From: Asterias rubens
Lineage: Eukaryota; Echinodermata; Asteroidea; Forcipulatida; Asteriidae
Length of the DNA: 64,000 nt
Direction of reading: 5' to 3'
Assembly (NCBI RefSeq): GCF_902459465.1
Contig: NC_047068.1
Span: forward strand, 19,801,195-19,865,194
Below the pieces are notes generated by a model. It saw nothing but the letters and a program-made list of their open reading frames with translations. It was not told the DNA's origin and ran no database searches. How positions within the stretch are numbered: position 1 is the stretch's first letter; each line of letters opens with the position of its first letter. A program made the translations under genes and the position numbers. Of this stretch, positions 1 through 8,104 are shown piece by piece.

Positions 1-362
1 TGTCACCTATTTCAGACATGCAACTCAGAATTTTTGCAAAAGATTTGACGTTTCCAGAAACAGGTACAGCAAGATTTTGTACTGTGTTTTTTAATTTCCA
101 ATGGCTAAGATTACCAAACCATAAAAAAAGCTGACCAGCTGAAAAGTTGCATGGCTGCTAATTGCTGATGTATGAGATGGGCGAAAACCCCCCTAAAAAC
201 CCATATTGGGAAAAAAAGGGGGGGAAAATTCCCATGCCGGCTCCACTATATGGCAACCAAGTTTGTCAACTCCAAACATCAGCACACCTAAATTGAATGG
301 CCTAAATGAATAGTGACAGAACTATAACTACGTACAACTAGGCCTTTGACAAATCGGAATTT
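1..362. other. Non-coding DNA left of the minisatellite
   Basis: No exon signal or named repeat is seen. It contains short A- and G-runs near 190-230. Confidence 0.5.
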
Positions 363-1062
363 TGATTTGAATGATTCACCTCACAAGGAAAGTATGAATG
401 ATTCACCAGGGGTAAATATAGGTAGATCACCACACAAGGAAAGTATGAATGATTCACCATACGGGGAAAATATGGGTATATCACCACACAAGGAAAGTAT
501 GGATGATTCACCAGGGGTAAATATAGGTAGATCACCACACAAGGAAAGTATGAATGATTCACCATACGGGGAAAATATGGGTATATCACCACACAAGGAA
601 AGTATGGATGATTCACCATATAGGTAGATCACCACACAAGGAAAGTATGAATGATTCACCAGGGGTAAATATAGGTAGATCACCACACAAGGAAAGTATG
701 AATGATTCACCATATAGGTAGATCACCACACAAGGAAAGTATGGATGATTCACCAGGGGTAAATATAGGTAGATCACCACACAAGGAAAGTATGAATGAT
801 TCACCAGGGGTAAATATAGGTAGATCACCACACAAGGAAAGTATGAATGATTCACCATATAGGTAGATCACCACACAAGGAAAGTATGAATGATTCACCA
901 GGGGTAAATATAGGTAGATCACCACACAAGGAAAGTATGAATGATTCAACATGGGTAAATATAGGTAGATCACCACACAAGGAAAGTATGGATGATTCAC
1001 CATGGGTAAATATAGGTAGATCACCCCACAAAGAAAGTATGAATGATTCACCACTCAGGATG
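363..1062. repeat. Minisatellite, 51-bp unit with shortened variants
   Basis: About 14 units of GATTCACCA-GGGGTAAATATAGGTA-GATCACCACACAAGGAAAGTATGAAT, with variants that contain CATACGGGGAAAATATGGGTATA or lack the middle 18 or so bases. The full unit is 17 codons and the plus strand is open in blocks (S-P-H-K-E-S-M-N-D-S-P-G-V-N-I-G-R). The shortened units introduce TAG, so a continuous protein is not supported. Confidence 0.95.
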
Positions 1063-1185
1063 TGCACATTTCAATCTTGCAGACAATGATGCTTTTAAGA
1101 AAAGCCTTCATTATCTTGGTGATATTATATTAAACCTTCAGATCCATCCCAGATACAAGTAGTTATAAATTCAAAGCTACAAACA

Positions 1186-1274
1186 CTAAACTACTGCTGA
1201 GAAAAAGGCATCTCCACTGGTGATGAACTTGAACTTGAATGGAGATCCGCCACTCTCTGTCTTGATAAGTTGAT
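1186..1274 (-). CDS. Candidate terminal exon, duplicate of the exon at 3326
   Basis: The acceptor CATCCTCTACAG|AT is followed by 28 codons (Q-L-I-K-T-E-S-G-G-S-P-F-K-F-K-F ...) and TAG at 1186-1188. If spliced from the donor at 4025 (which leaves one G), the junction codon is GAT, in frame. The first 40 bases and the acceptor closely match the exon start at 3326. The function is not recognised. Confidence 0.35.
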
Positions 1275-1789
1275 CTGTAGAGGATGAAAGAGAGGAAATT
1301 TCGAAATAATATTAAACAGTTAGGAAAACCTTTAACCCGGTCAATACAACAAACATCTGAGTATTAAGTACATCATTGGAATTTAGATAAGCATATGAAT
1401 TCTGTTCCAATAGTTTTGAATAAAGAATTTCCCGAAGTAGCATGTCAAACTTTCAACAGGTAATGAGCTGCTACATTTCAGGGATGTGATAGACTGTTGA
1501 AAACAAAAAATATGGGCACAAAGCGTGAAAGCTTGTGAGCGCTAAGCCCACTTACATTAATTTATCTTTGGTTTGAAAGACTGCAATCTGAGGTGTGCAA
1601 ATGATTTATCTTCATACTATTATGAACACAACAAAATTATTTAAAAATTAACACTTTGACAGTGTGTTTTAGCGATACATCTAGGCCCAATTTCACATAA
1701 ACTGTTATCAGAAAAAAAGTAGAATGTAATGATTCATTTATGCCTCAAAATCGCGTGTTTTTTTCTTACTTTGTGAACTAACACGGTCG
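1275..1789. other. Intergenic or intronic DNA without recognised content
   Basis: AT-rich; no frame with splice support, no clear repeat. If the candidate exon at 1274 is real this is its intron. Confidence 0.5.
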
Positions 1790-2003
1790 GCCATTTTGTA
1801 TTGTCAAAAATTTGACTCCACAAATTGGCGTGCCGGTTCACGATGATAGTGAAAAACTGTGCAATTTCAAGGCATATATGTGTGGATTCTTATATTCTAC
1901 AATTTCCACCTTTTAAATAATATGCATTTCATAACAAACACTTTCAAATGCTTTTCATAGACCAACTTGCCCAATCCGAGGCAATGTGTCCCTTTAACAA
2001 ATA
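1790..2003. mobile_element. Fold-back MITE family 2, right half
   Basis: GGCCATTTTG...TTTGACTCCACAAATTGG, then GTGTGGATTCTTATATTCTAC and CCAATCCGAGGCAATGTGTCCCTTTAA match the right arm of 6282-6654. Confidence 0.65.
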
Positions 2004-2250
2004 ACTAATGCTCAAACATATTTCAGGTGGCATGTCTACCCAAAGTTAGTTTCATATTTAAAGTTATGCCTTCAGAGTTTTTGTAAGCAACTCAACGTGT
2101 ACATAAAGGCAAGCAACTGCATTTTAGCTGGGAGAAAATGAGTTTTGGTTTGCAACTTGTAATGGCACATCTGAGAAACCAAAAAGAAGGAAATCAGCTG
2201 ATCAACTAAAGATCTGCATGCCTGACACATTCCTGGAATTGTGTATGAGA

Positions 2251-2583
2251 TTAAAGACATTGGACACCTTTGGTAAGTGTCAAAGACCAGTCTTCTCACT
2301 TTGTGTATCTCAACATATGCACAAAATGTGTGAACATTTGAACTTGTCAAATTGCAAGATAATCATGGAAGAAAAAAACATCCTTGTCACCCTTGTCACA
2401 GGAAGTTGTATGCTTTCCGATGCTTGATTTCAAGACCTCAAAATCTATTCAAATATTTTAGTTGAAAATTACATCTTCCTCAAAAACAATTGATCGAAGT
2501 AAGTTTTGATGATAACAGTGATAACTAAAAAAGGCTTAAAGGCACTGAATACTAGGCACTGGACATTAGGCCAGTGCCTTTAA
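2251..2583 (+). mobile_element. MITE family 1 copy (TTAA-AGGCAGTGG ends), diverged
   Basis: It starts TTAAAGACATTGGACACC and ends CCAGTGCCTTTAA. Interior landmarks of the family are seen: GTGTATCTCAACATATGCA, CTTGATTTCAAGACCTCAAAATC. The last 60 bases form a small hairpin (AAGGCTTAAAGGCACTG / CAGTGCCTTTAAGCCTT). Confidence 0.7.
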
Positions 2584-2954
2584 GCCTTTTTTATACAGAA
2601 AAATGTATCCTACCTTCAAAGTTGATTGACTAGCCACGGTAGATTGTTGCCAACATCGAATGAGGAATCAAATGAGGAACTGTGTAGATAAAAGAATAAA
2701 TGAAGAAAAAAGTTTGAACAACTTGTTTAAATATCAACAGACCATCAATGCAAATCTCAAACATCAAAGCATTTTTGGGAACTGTTTCAACATAAAATGC
2801 TATATAATTTGTGATGGAAACAAAACCAAAGTGCACACCAAACACGTGTTTAAAAGATAGAAAATACTGTTTGTATGAAACTTCTATGAAAATGAAGGTG
2901 TTTCTTCTCCTACATCATTTCAACTTATTAATTTTGTTTTTTTATCCAAATAAT

Positions 2955-3200
2955 GATGTGTGTTAAGCACTGTATATTCAGTACTTTCCCGAGTCCTGTG
3001 CAAACATCACAGGCATATATTACTCAGTTGGGATTCGAAACCACGACCTTTGCAATTCTAGAGCAGTGTCTTACCAACTAGACTACTGAGACTGCCGGGT
3101 ATCTATGGGTAGTTCGAATCCTATGTTTTGGCAGCAGGTACCACAACGTTATAATAGATGTTTAAATTTGCATCAGGGATAAAGAATATTAACTTTGGTA
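2955..3200 (-). mobile_element. tRNA-derived SINE, family I
   Basis: The minus strand carries an A box (TAGTCTAGTTGG) and a B-box-like GGTTTCGAATCC about 45 bases on, then ACTCGGGAAAGTACTGAATATACAGTGCTT. The left flank has TTAATATTCTTTATCCCTGATGC, the family's edge motif. Confidence 0.8.
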
Positions 3201-3326
3201 TTTTACTCTTTTGAAGTTGGTAAAGTTGTCTAAATGCTTCATCCTTCACAGATGTGCTTCCGTTGACTGTTTGATGGTCAGCCAATATGAACAAAGATCT
3301 GACACTCTCTGTCTGAACTACTTGAT
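3194..3326 (-). CDS. Candidate internal or alternative exon, Q-V-V-Q-T-E-S repeat of the 1274 exon
   Basis: The acceptor GTCATCCTCTACAG|AT is nearly identical to that at 1274. The frame (Q-V-V-Q-T-E-S-V-R-S-L-F-I-L-A-D-H) stays open into a tRNA-derived SINE that begins near 3193. The left boundary is therefore uncertain; a GTAAAA about 20 bases before the SINE is one possible donor. Its phase is compatible with the exon at 4127-4025. Confidence 0.35.
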
Positions 3327-3465
3327 CTGTAGAGGATGACAAAAAGTAATGAGAAAGTAATATTTTAATAACAATTTGTATCGGGAACTGATTTCATCCA
3401 GGAATTTTGCTCAGCCAACTATCTGGATTTCACATGTTATTTACTAAGGCTAAATGTAGCATGCA

Positions 3466-3682
3466 TGACATTACTCCTAGAACTATATTTCGGTTCTGGG
3501 ATAACATTCCATATGGCGCCACCACTTTTTCACAAATTTTTACAAAAAAGGATATCTCATTGAGGTAAATTAGATACTTTATTATTTCTGTCGAATGAAA
3601 AAGTGGTGGCGCCATACGGAAACTAGGCTAGGCTATCGTCATGGCCTGACGAAACACAAACAGTTCTAGGAGTAGCATGACA
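3466..3682. repeat. Inverted-repeat element, ~217 bp
   Basis: TGACATTACTCCTAGAACT at the left and AGTTCTAGGAGTAGCATGACA at the right, with inner arms TCCATATGGCGCCACCACTTTTTCA and TGAAAAAGTGGTGGCGCCATACGGA. Confidence 0.8.
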
Positions 3683-4024
3683 TTTGGTCTTTGGAAGTAG
3701 TACAATTTTGTTCAATTTCAAGTAAAAATAAAAGGGCTGGCCATTATGTGCTCTCCGCGGTGCTGCACATAAGTTTTAGCACAGTAAACTTGTCCAAACT
3801 GAGGCACTTTAATGCTTTATTAATTAATTGTAAACTAACAATTATGTGGTGATGATTGCACCCATCAAAAAGTGTACATGCCTTTACTCCTGCCGATAGG
3901 TGGCGCTCTAATGAGACATTTCAACTCAATTATGTCGAACACGGGCCCCACATTCAAGTCAAATTCTTAATGATAAATGCATTATATCAAAATAGTCATA
4001 TCACAATCATATAAAGTAACTTAC

Positions 4025-4127
4025 CATCACGCTTTTTGTGGTAGTCGTGCCATTGGAAATCCCGTACACTCCGGTCAATTTGTTTGTAAATAGAGACGCG
4101 TTCACGTGTTGAGGCCGTCCATTTTGT
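4025..4127 (-). CDS. Candidate exon upstream of the duplicated pair
   Basis: The acceptor ATATTCCTCTAAG and donor GTAAGT enclose 34 codons plus one base (T-K-W-T-A-S-T-R-E-R-V-S-I-Y-K-Q-I-D ...). The exit phase fits both candidate downstream exons. No in-frame ATG occurs before an upstream TGA, so this is internal, or it is an untranslated first exon. The protein family is not recognised. Confidence 0.35.
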
Positions 4128-4192
4128 CTTAGAGGAATATGTGTGATTTTGTGGAGTCACGTGGTCATCCGACGGCCTTGGTACAGTCGTTT

Positions 4193-4222
4193 TAATTGGT
4201 CAGTCTTCATCAATTGGTCAGA
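4193..4222 (-). promoter_or_regulatory. Pair of CCAAT elements upstream of the 4127 exon
   Basis: CTGACCAATT occurs twice on the minus strand, 8 bases apart, about 70-90 bases upstream of the candidate exon. Paired CCAAT boxes are typical NF-Y promoter sites. A promoter role is inferred from motif and position only. Confidence 0.3.
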
Positions 4223-4387
4223 ACAGTTTCTTTTTTGTTACTACATGTATTTCATCAGAAGTTTCACTACCCAAAGGCAAATCAATAAATAAACATACAA
4301 CAAAAAATTGTTTTTAAATAATGCACATTGTTGTTCGAAAACTGCCCAGCGCGGCACCGTAATAAGTTCGAAGCACGTGATCACACA

Positions 4388-4405
4388 ACCCCCCCCCCCC
4401 CCCCC
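4388..4405. repeat. Poly-C tract (one of about ten homopolymer C/G runs)
   Basis: A run of about 18 C. Other pure G or C runs of 10 or more bases: 15399-15408, 20819-20830, 41461-41474, 41889-41904, 42342-42352, 47211-47228, 47347-47356, 50070-50082, 61869-61888. They are unusually many for AT-rich DNA and their lengths are likely to be polymorphic or mis-assembled. Confidence 0.85.
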
Positions 4406-4810
4406 AACCGCGGCCCGGCCCGGGCTCAGAAACTAATTTGCATAATAACAACAAGTCCTCCTCATTGGACAACAAACGGCATACATTTTTTATTGTATTT
4501 CACCCAGTAAGATGATACTGATCACTTGGAAATGAGGTTTTTGATCGCATTTACAAAAATCGCTTTATTTTTGGCCTTAAAAATGTCAAATTATATGGTT
4601 TATAATTAGTTGTTTTACTCTCTGAGATGTTGAAGAAAAAAAAGAAAAAAACGTAGACAACTATTGCTCATGCGACTTTGACGTTATTTAATGTCAGGAT
4701 CCTGATAAAAATTGTGTATTAGCTACAAATAACTATTAGCACATATATTTGTTTTCGTGATATAAAATCAAAATCTTAATTTTCTGGTCAGTTCGACTAT
4801 AGTTGGGATT

Positions 4811-5181
4811 TTAAAGACACTGAACACTATTGATAATTGTCAAAGACCAAGCCTCACTTGGTGTATCTCAACTATGCACGAAATAACAAACTTGTGCAAA
4901 TTTGAACTCAATTTGTCGTCGAAGTTGCGAGATAATAACGGGTAAAACATCCTCGTCACACAAAGTTGTGTGCTTTCAGATGCTTGATTTCGTGACCTCA
5001 AAATCTATTTCTGAGGTCTCAAAATCAAATTCAAGTATTTTAGTGGAAAACTACGTTACTTCAAAGAGAGCCGTTTCGAAAGGTTTTATACCATCAACAG
5101 CTCTCCATTGCTTGATATCAAGTAATTTTTTGTGCTAACAATTATTTTTTAGTAATTACAAATAGTGTCCAGTGCCTTCAA
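4811..5181 (+). mobile_element. MITE family 1 copy
   Basis: It runs from TTAAAGACACTGAACACTATTG to CAAATAGTGTCCAGTGCCTTCAA, about 370 bases. The interior has GAAGTTGCGAGATAATAA and GATTTCGTGACCTCAAAATC. It lies between the candidate exons and gene A. Confidence 0.8.
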
Positions 5182-5737
5182 GGCCAGCAAATATCCCATA
5201 ATAAAAGAAGCAGGTTGGTGAGAAAGAGAGACAGTCCATCTGCAACATATAATTTATTGCAACAGCATTCGCCTATACTATAACATACACATTATTGGTA
5301 TCTACGAAACCCTTATTGTGGATGACATATCCTGTATCTGTAAAGTTGGTACTACTATTTATATTAGAAGGTGGCAGCAAATTTGGTTTGAATCTGGGTT
5401 GTTTTAAATCAGGAATACAAACATTCCTTTATAAAAAGACAACAGGTACACGTCAAGGTTACTATAAATAATTACCTTTATACCTTACTATGTTACAATG
5501 GTGTCATTTAAGCTACTATTATTATTATAAAGATTCATAAATATCAAATGAAGCACATTCATACCTTATTTGTTTTTGTATATATTGCATAAACTCTATT
5601 TGAAAAAATATTACAGGAATGTTTCACGGAGATATACAAATACATTCATGGATAATTTTTATACTCTATTGAATTCTCAATACCAACACAAAAACTGGAA
5701 GACTGGTTGCAGGCACCTCAAGGCTCAAGACTCAAAT

Positions 5738-5930
5738 GGGCCCAATTTCATTAAGCATGCAAGCACAAAAATGTGCTTAGCATGAATTTTCTTCCTTGGT
5801 AACAACAGGATTACCAACCAAATTTTCATTTGTTGCATATTGCTTGTTACTGGTACTCAGCTGTTGTTAGCATGCTAAATCCTGAAAATCACGTGGAAAT
5901 TTGGTTGGGTTTTATGAAATTTGGCCCTGG
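5738..5930. mobile_element. Inverted-repeat element family 3 (GGGCCCAATTTCAT ends)
   Basis: It starts GGGCCCAATTTCATTAAGCATGC and ends TTTATGAAATTTGGCCCTGG. The interior has GGATTACCAACCAAATTTTCATTTG and a second, partly inverted AAATTTGGTTGG. Same family as 11473-11708 and 16302-16563. Confidence 0.75.
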
Positions 5931-6281
5931 TCAAAGAATAATAGTGGGGTGGCTACGCTGATAAATACATCATGCACTTTCCCTTAAGAGCATCAAACTT
6001 GGCACATGGTTTAAGTAACAAAATACAAAAATTTTTAGTCCAAGGGCCACCGGAAATTGCCACCCATGTGGCTGCCATTTTGGATTTCAAAATAGCTGCA
6101 TTTTGGTCCTGTTTTACATGACACAAATTGGAATGTGTAACATTCTCAAAGGGACACGTTGCCTTGGATTGGACGAGTTGGTCTTTGAAAAGCTTTATTA
6201 AATGCATATAGTTTGAAAGATATTTTAAAAGTAGAATAAAATAATGGACACAAGTAACACTCAAAATTATTTTGTTGAAGA

Positions 6282-6654
6282 TTAAAGGAACATTTTGCCT
6301 TGGATCGGTCGAGTTGGTCTTTGAAAAGCGTTTGAAACCGTTTCATGCAAATAGTTAGGTAGATACTTTATAAGAAGAATATTATCCACACAAACATGCC
6401 TCGAAATTGTACGGTTTTCCTTTTACGTCGCGAACTAACACACTCGGCTATTTTAAGAAGTCAAAATTTTGACTCCACAAAATGGCCAACCATGGTTCTT
6501 TACGACGTAAAAGGAAAACCATACAATTTCGAGGCATGTTTGTGTGGATCATTATATTTTTCTTTTAAAGTATCTACCTAACCATTTGCATGAAACGGTT
6601 TCAAACGCTTTTCGAAGACCAACTCGACCGATCTAAGGCAACATGTTCCTTTAA
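6282..6654. mobile_element. Fold-back MITE family 2: 373-bp near-perfect palindrome, TTAA at both ends
   Basis: The left arm TTAAAGGAACATTTTGCCTTGGATCGG... returns as ...CCGATCTAAGGCAACATGTTCCTTTAA. The two arms (about 180 bases each) match almost throughout, including TTACGTCGCGAACTAACAC / TTCTTTACGACGTAAAAGG and a central AAAATTTTGACTCCACAAAATGG. Related copies: 1790-2002, 6140-6250, 17590-17837, 59093-59451. Confidence 0.9.
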
Positions 6655-6719
6655 TCTTCAACAAAATTTTTGAAATTTAATTGGTGAAATAGTTGAGAAA
6701 AAAGAATATAACTCTGGCT

Positions 6720-6960
6720 TAACTCTACACTGGTGTGTGGTAAGCAATGTATACTCGGTGCTTTTAAAAGTAATTATGGGACGAAAACTCCAGAGTTCTG
6801 TGAAAACAAATCCACAGGCAAATCACTCAGGTGGGATTCGAACCCATGAGCTTCGGATTGCTTGAGCAGATGTCTTACCACTAGACCACCAAGCTGTCCA
6901 TCCCAGATGGCTTGACACATTTTGAATCCTTATCAGCGGGTACCTCCACATTTTAACATA
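6720..6960 (-). mobile_element. tRNA-derived SINE, family I, diverged
   Basis: The minus strand shows TGGTCTAGTGGTAAGACA and GGGTTCGAATCCCACCTGAGTGA, with CTCTGGAGTTTTCGTCCC and GCACCGAGTATACATTGCTTACC. These are tRNA-like A and B boxes 40-50 bases apart. Confidence 0.7.
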
Positions 6961-7408
6961 TGTTAAATTTTGAATATTGAAATTTTTGAAATAAAGAATA
7001 TGATTTGTTTTTATTTAACCCTTACATACCGAGTATACAGTGCTTAGAACACATCGGCATAAGGGTTAAAAGCCAAATTGTATTATTATATTCCCAAACA
7101 AAAATGAACGTCTATTCAATTTTATGGCTGTTCTTACCATGAAACTCTGTTCTTACGGTGCCCTGTAAAAATGTTTATTTGTATCATGAGCGAGTGCCAT
7201 GAGTGCCTTTTTGTGGCAGATACCGGCGCTATATAAGACTCCATTATTATTATTATTGATAACTATATAGGCTGTACCTGCAGACATCCATGGTAAGCAG
7301 AGCCATGAAATAAGGCTCAGAGGTCTTAACCGCTCAAAGGCCAGTATAAGCATCGACTCTTTGCTTATGATGAGAAGTAGAGCCATGAAATTGGGCCCTG
7401 ATGAATAA
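6960..7408. other. Non-coding DNA downstream of gene A
   Basis: It holds a short (ATT)n SINE-like tail at about 7195-7258 and a fragment of a family 3 terminus (AAATTGGGCCCTG) at about 7388-7400. No exon was seen. Confidence 0.5.
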
Positions 7409-7771
7409 GCCATTTGCGTGTTACATTTGAATATTGTCTGGTACAATGAAGTGCTTGATCACAAGTTTCCACTTAAATTTGAATTCACAAGACTATAGAC
7501 ATGATAGAGACAGTTGCCATGTCACATGATTCGGGACAAGCTTTTGCATAGTTACATAAGAGACGGTGAGCACCCATACAATTTTTTGAACGAAGGTGTA
7601 TAGCACAATGGTACTAGGGTTTGCTCATCTGGAGGTTGCTATAGAAAAGCTTGCCCCGAATCAAGTGACATAGCAACTGCCTCTATAATCTGGTGAAATC
7701 AAATTTAAGTGGTAACTTGTGATCAAGCACGTCATTGTACCAGACAATATTCAAATCTAACACGCAAATGG
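7409..7771. repeat. Large inverted repeat, ~110-bp arms, downstream of gene A
   Basis: The left arm GCCATTTGCGTGTTACATTTGAATATTGTCTGGTACAATGAAGTGCTTGATCACAAG returns as CTTGTGATCAAGCACGTCATTGTACCAGACAATATTCAAATCTAACACGCAAATGGC. The centre includes TGATTCGGGACAAGCTTTTGC / AAAGCTTGCCCCGAATCA, also inverted, so the palindrome extends inward. A fragment of the interior recurs at 63750-63790. Confidence 0.85.
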
Positions 7772-7849
7772 CTCACATGTGCTTGGTCACTACTTGTAGG
7801 TGCAACAAGCTACATGTTTGATCATGGAGGTAAAAAAAACAAAAAACCT

Positions 7850-8104
7850 TTAATACTTTATCCAGTAATGAAATAACAAAATAGATAATATTGTAATCAC
7901 ACCGAGGATTCCCGCTACTAAATTATTTGGCTCAGTGTTTGCAGTTATGGCTTCATCTATTAAGGAGCTTAACTGTTGTATCGTTGTGTTCAGGGCTAGG
8001 GTTAGTTCTCTGTCACTCAGGCTTGGCTGGATGGCTTTGTAGATTAGCGGCAATGCCTGGTCCGAGAGAAGATCGTCTAAGGCCTCACCCAACGAAATGA
8101 AGAT
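7850..8104 (-). CDS. Gene A exon 4: end of TPM domain, membrane helix, stop
   Basis: A T-rich acceptor ending TTTTTTACAG leads in phase 0 into IFISLGEALDDLLSD, aligned with MYISLGKKMEEVVSD of gene B. A long predicted helix and a hydrophobic segment (LVAGILGVITILSILLF) follow. The stop TAA is at 7850-7852. The ATG at 8092 is internal and not the start of a gene. The nearest AATAAA seen downstream on this strand is at 7174-7179. Confidence 0.83.
   Translation of the reverse strand: MFISLGEALDDLLSDQALPLIYKAIQPSLSDRELTLALNTTIQQLSSLIDEAITANTEPNNLVAGILGVITILSILLFHYWIKY

Noticed and set aside
363..1062. Possible CRISPR-like array of regular repeats
   Set aside because: The repeats are contiguous, without unique spacers, and the genome is eukaryotic.
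338..1089. Several 70-115 codon frames on both strands (Y-F-P-C-V-V-I-Y-L type and S-P-H-K-E-S type)
   Set aside because: They are translations of a 51-bp minisatellite; shortened units break them and there is no start or splice context.
6146..6346. Minus frames of 66 and 103 codons at 5953-6346
   Set aside because: They translate arms of the family 2 fold-back element.
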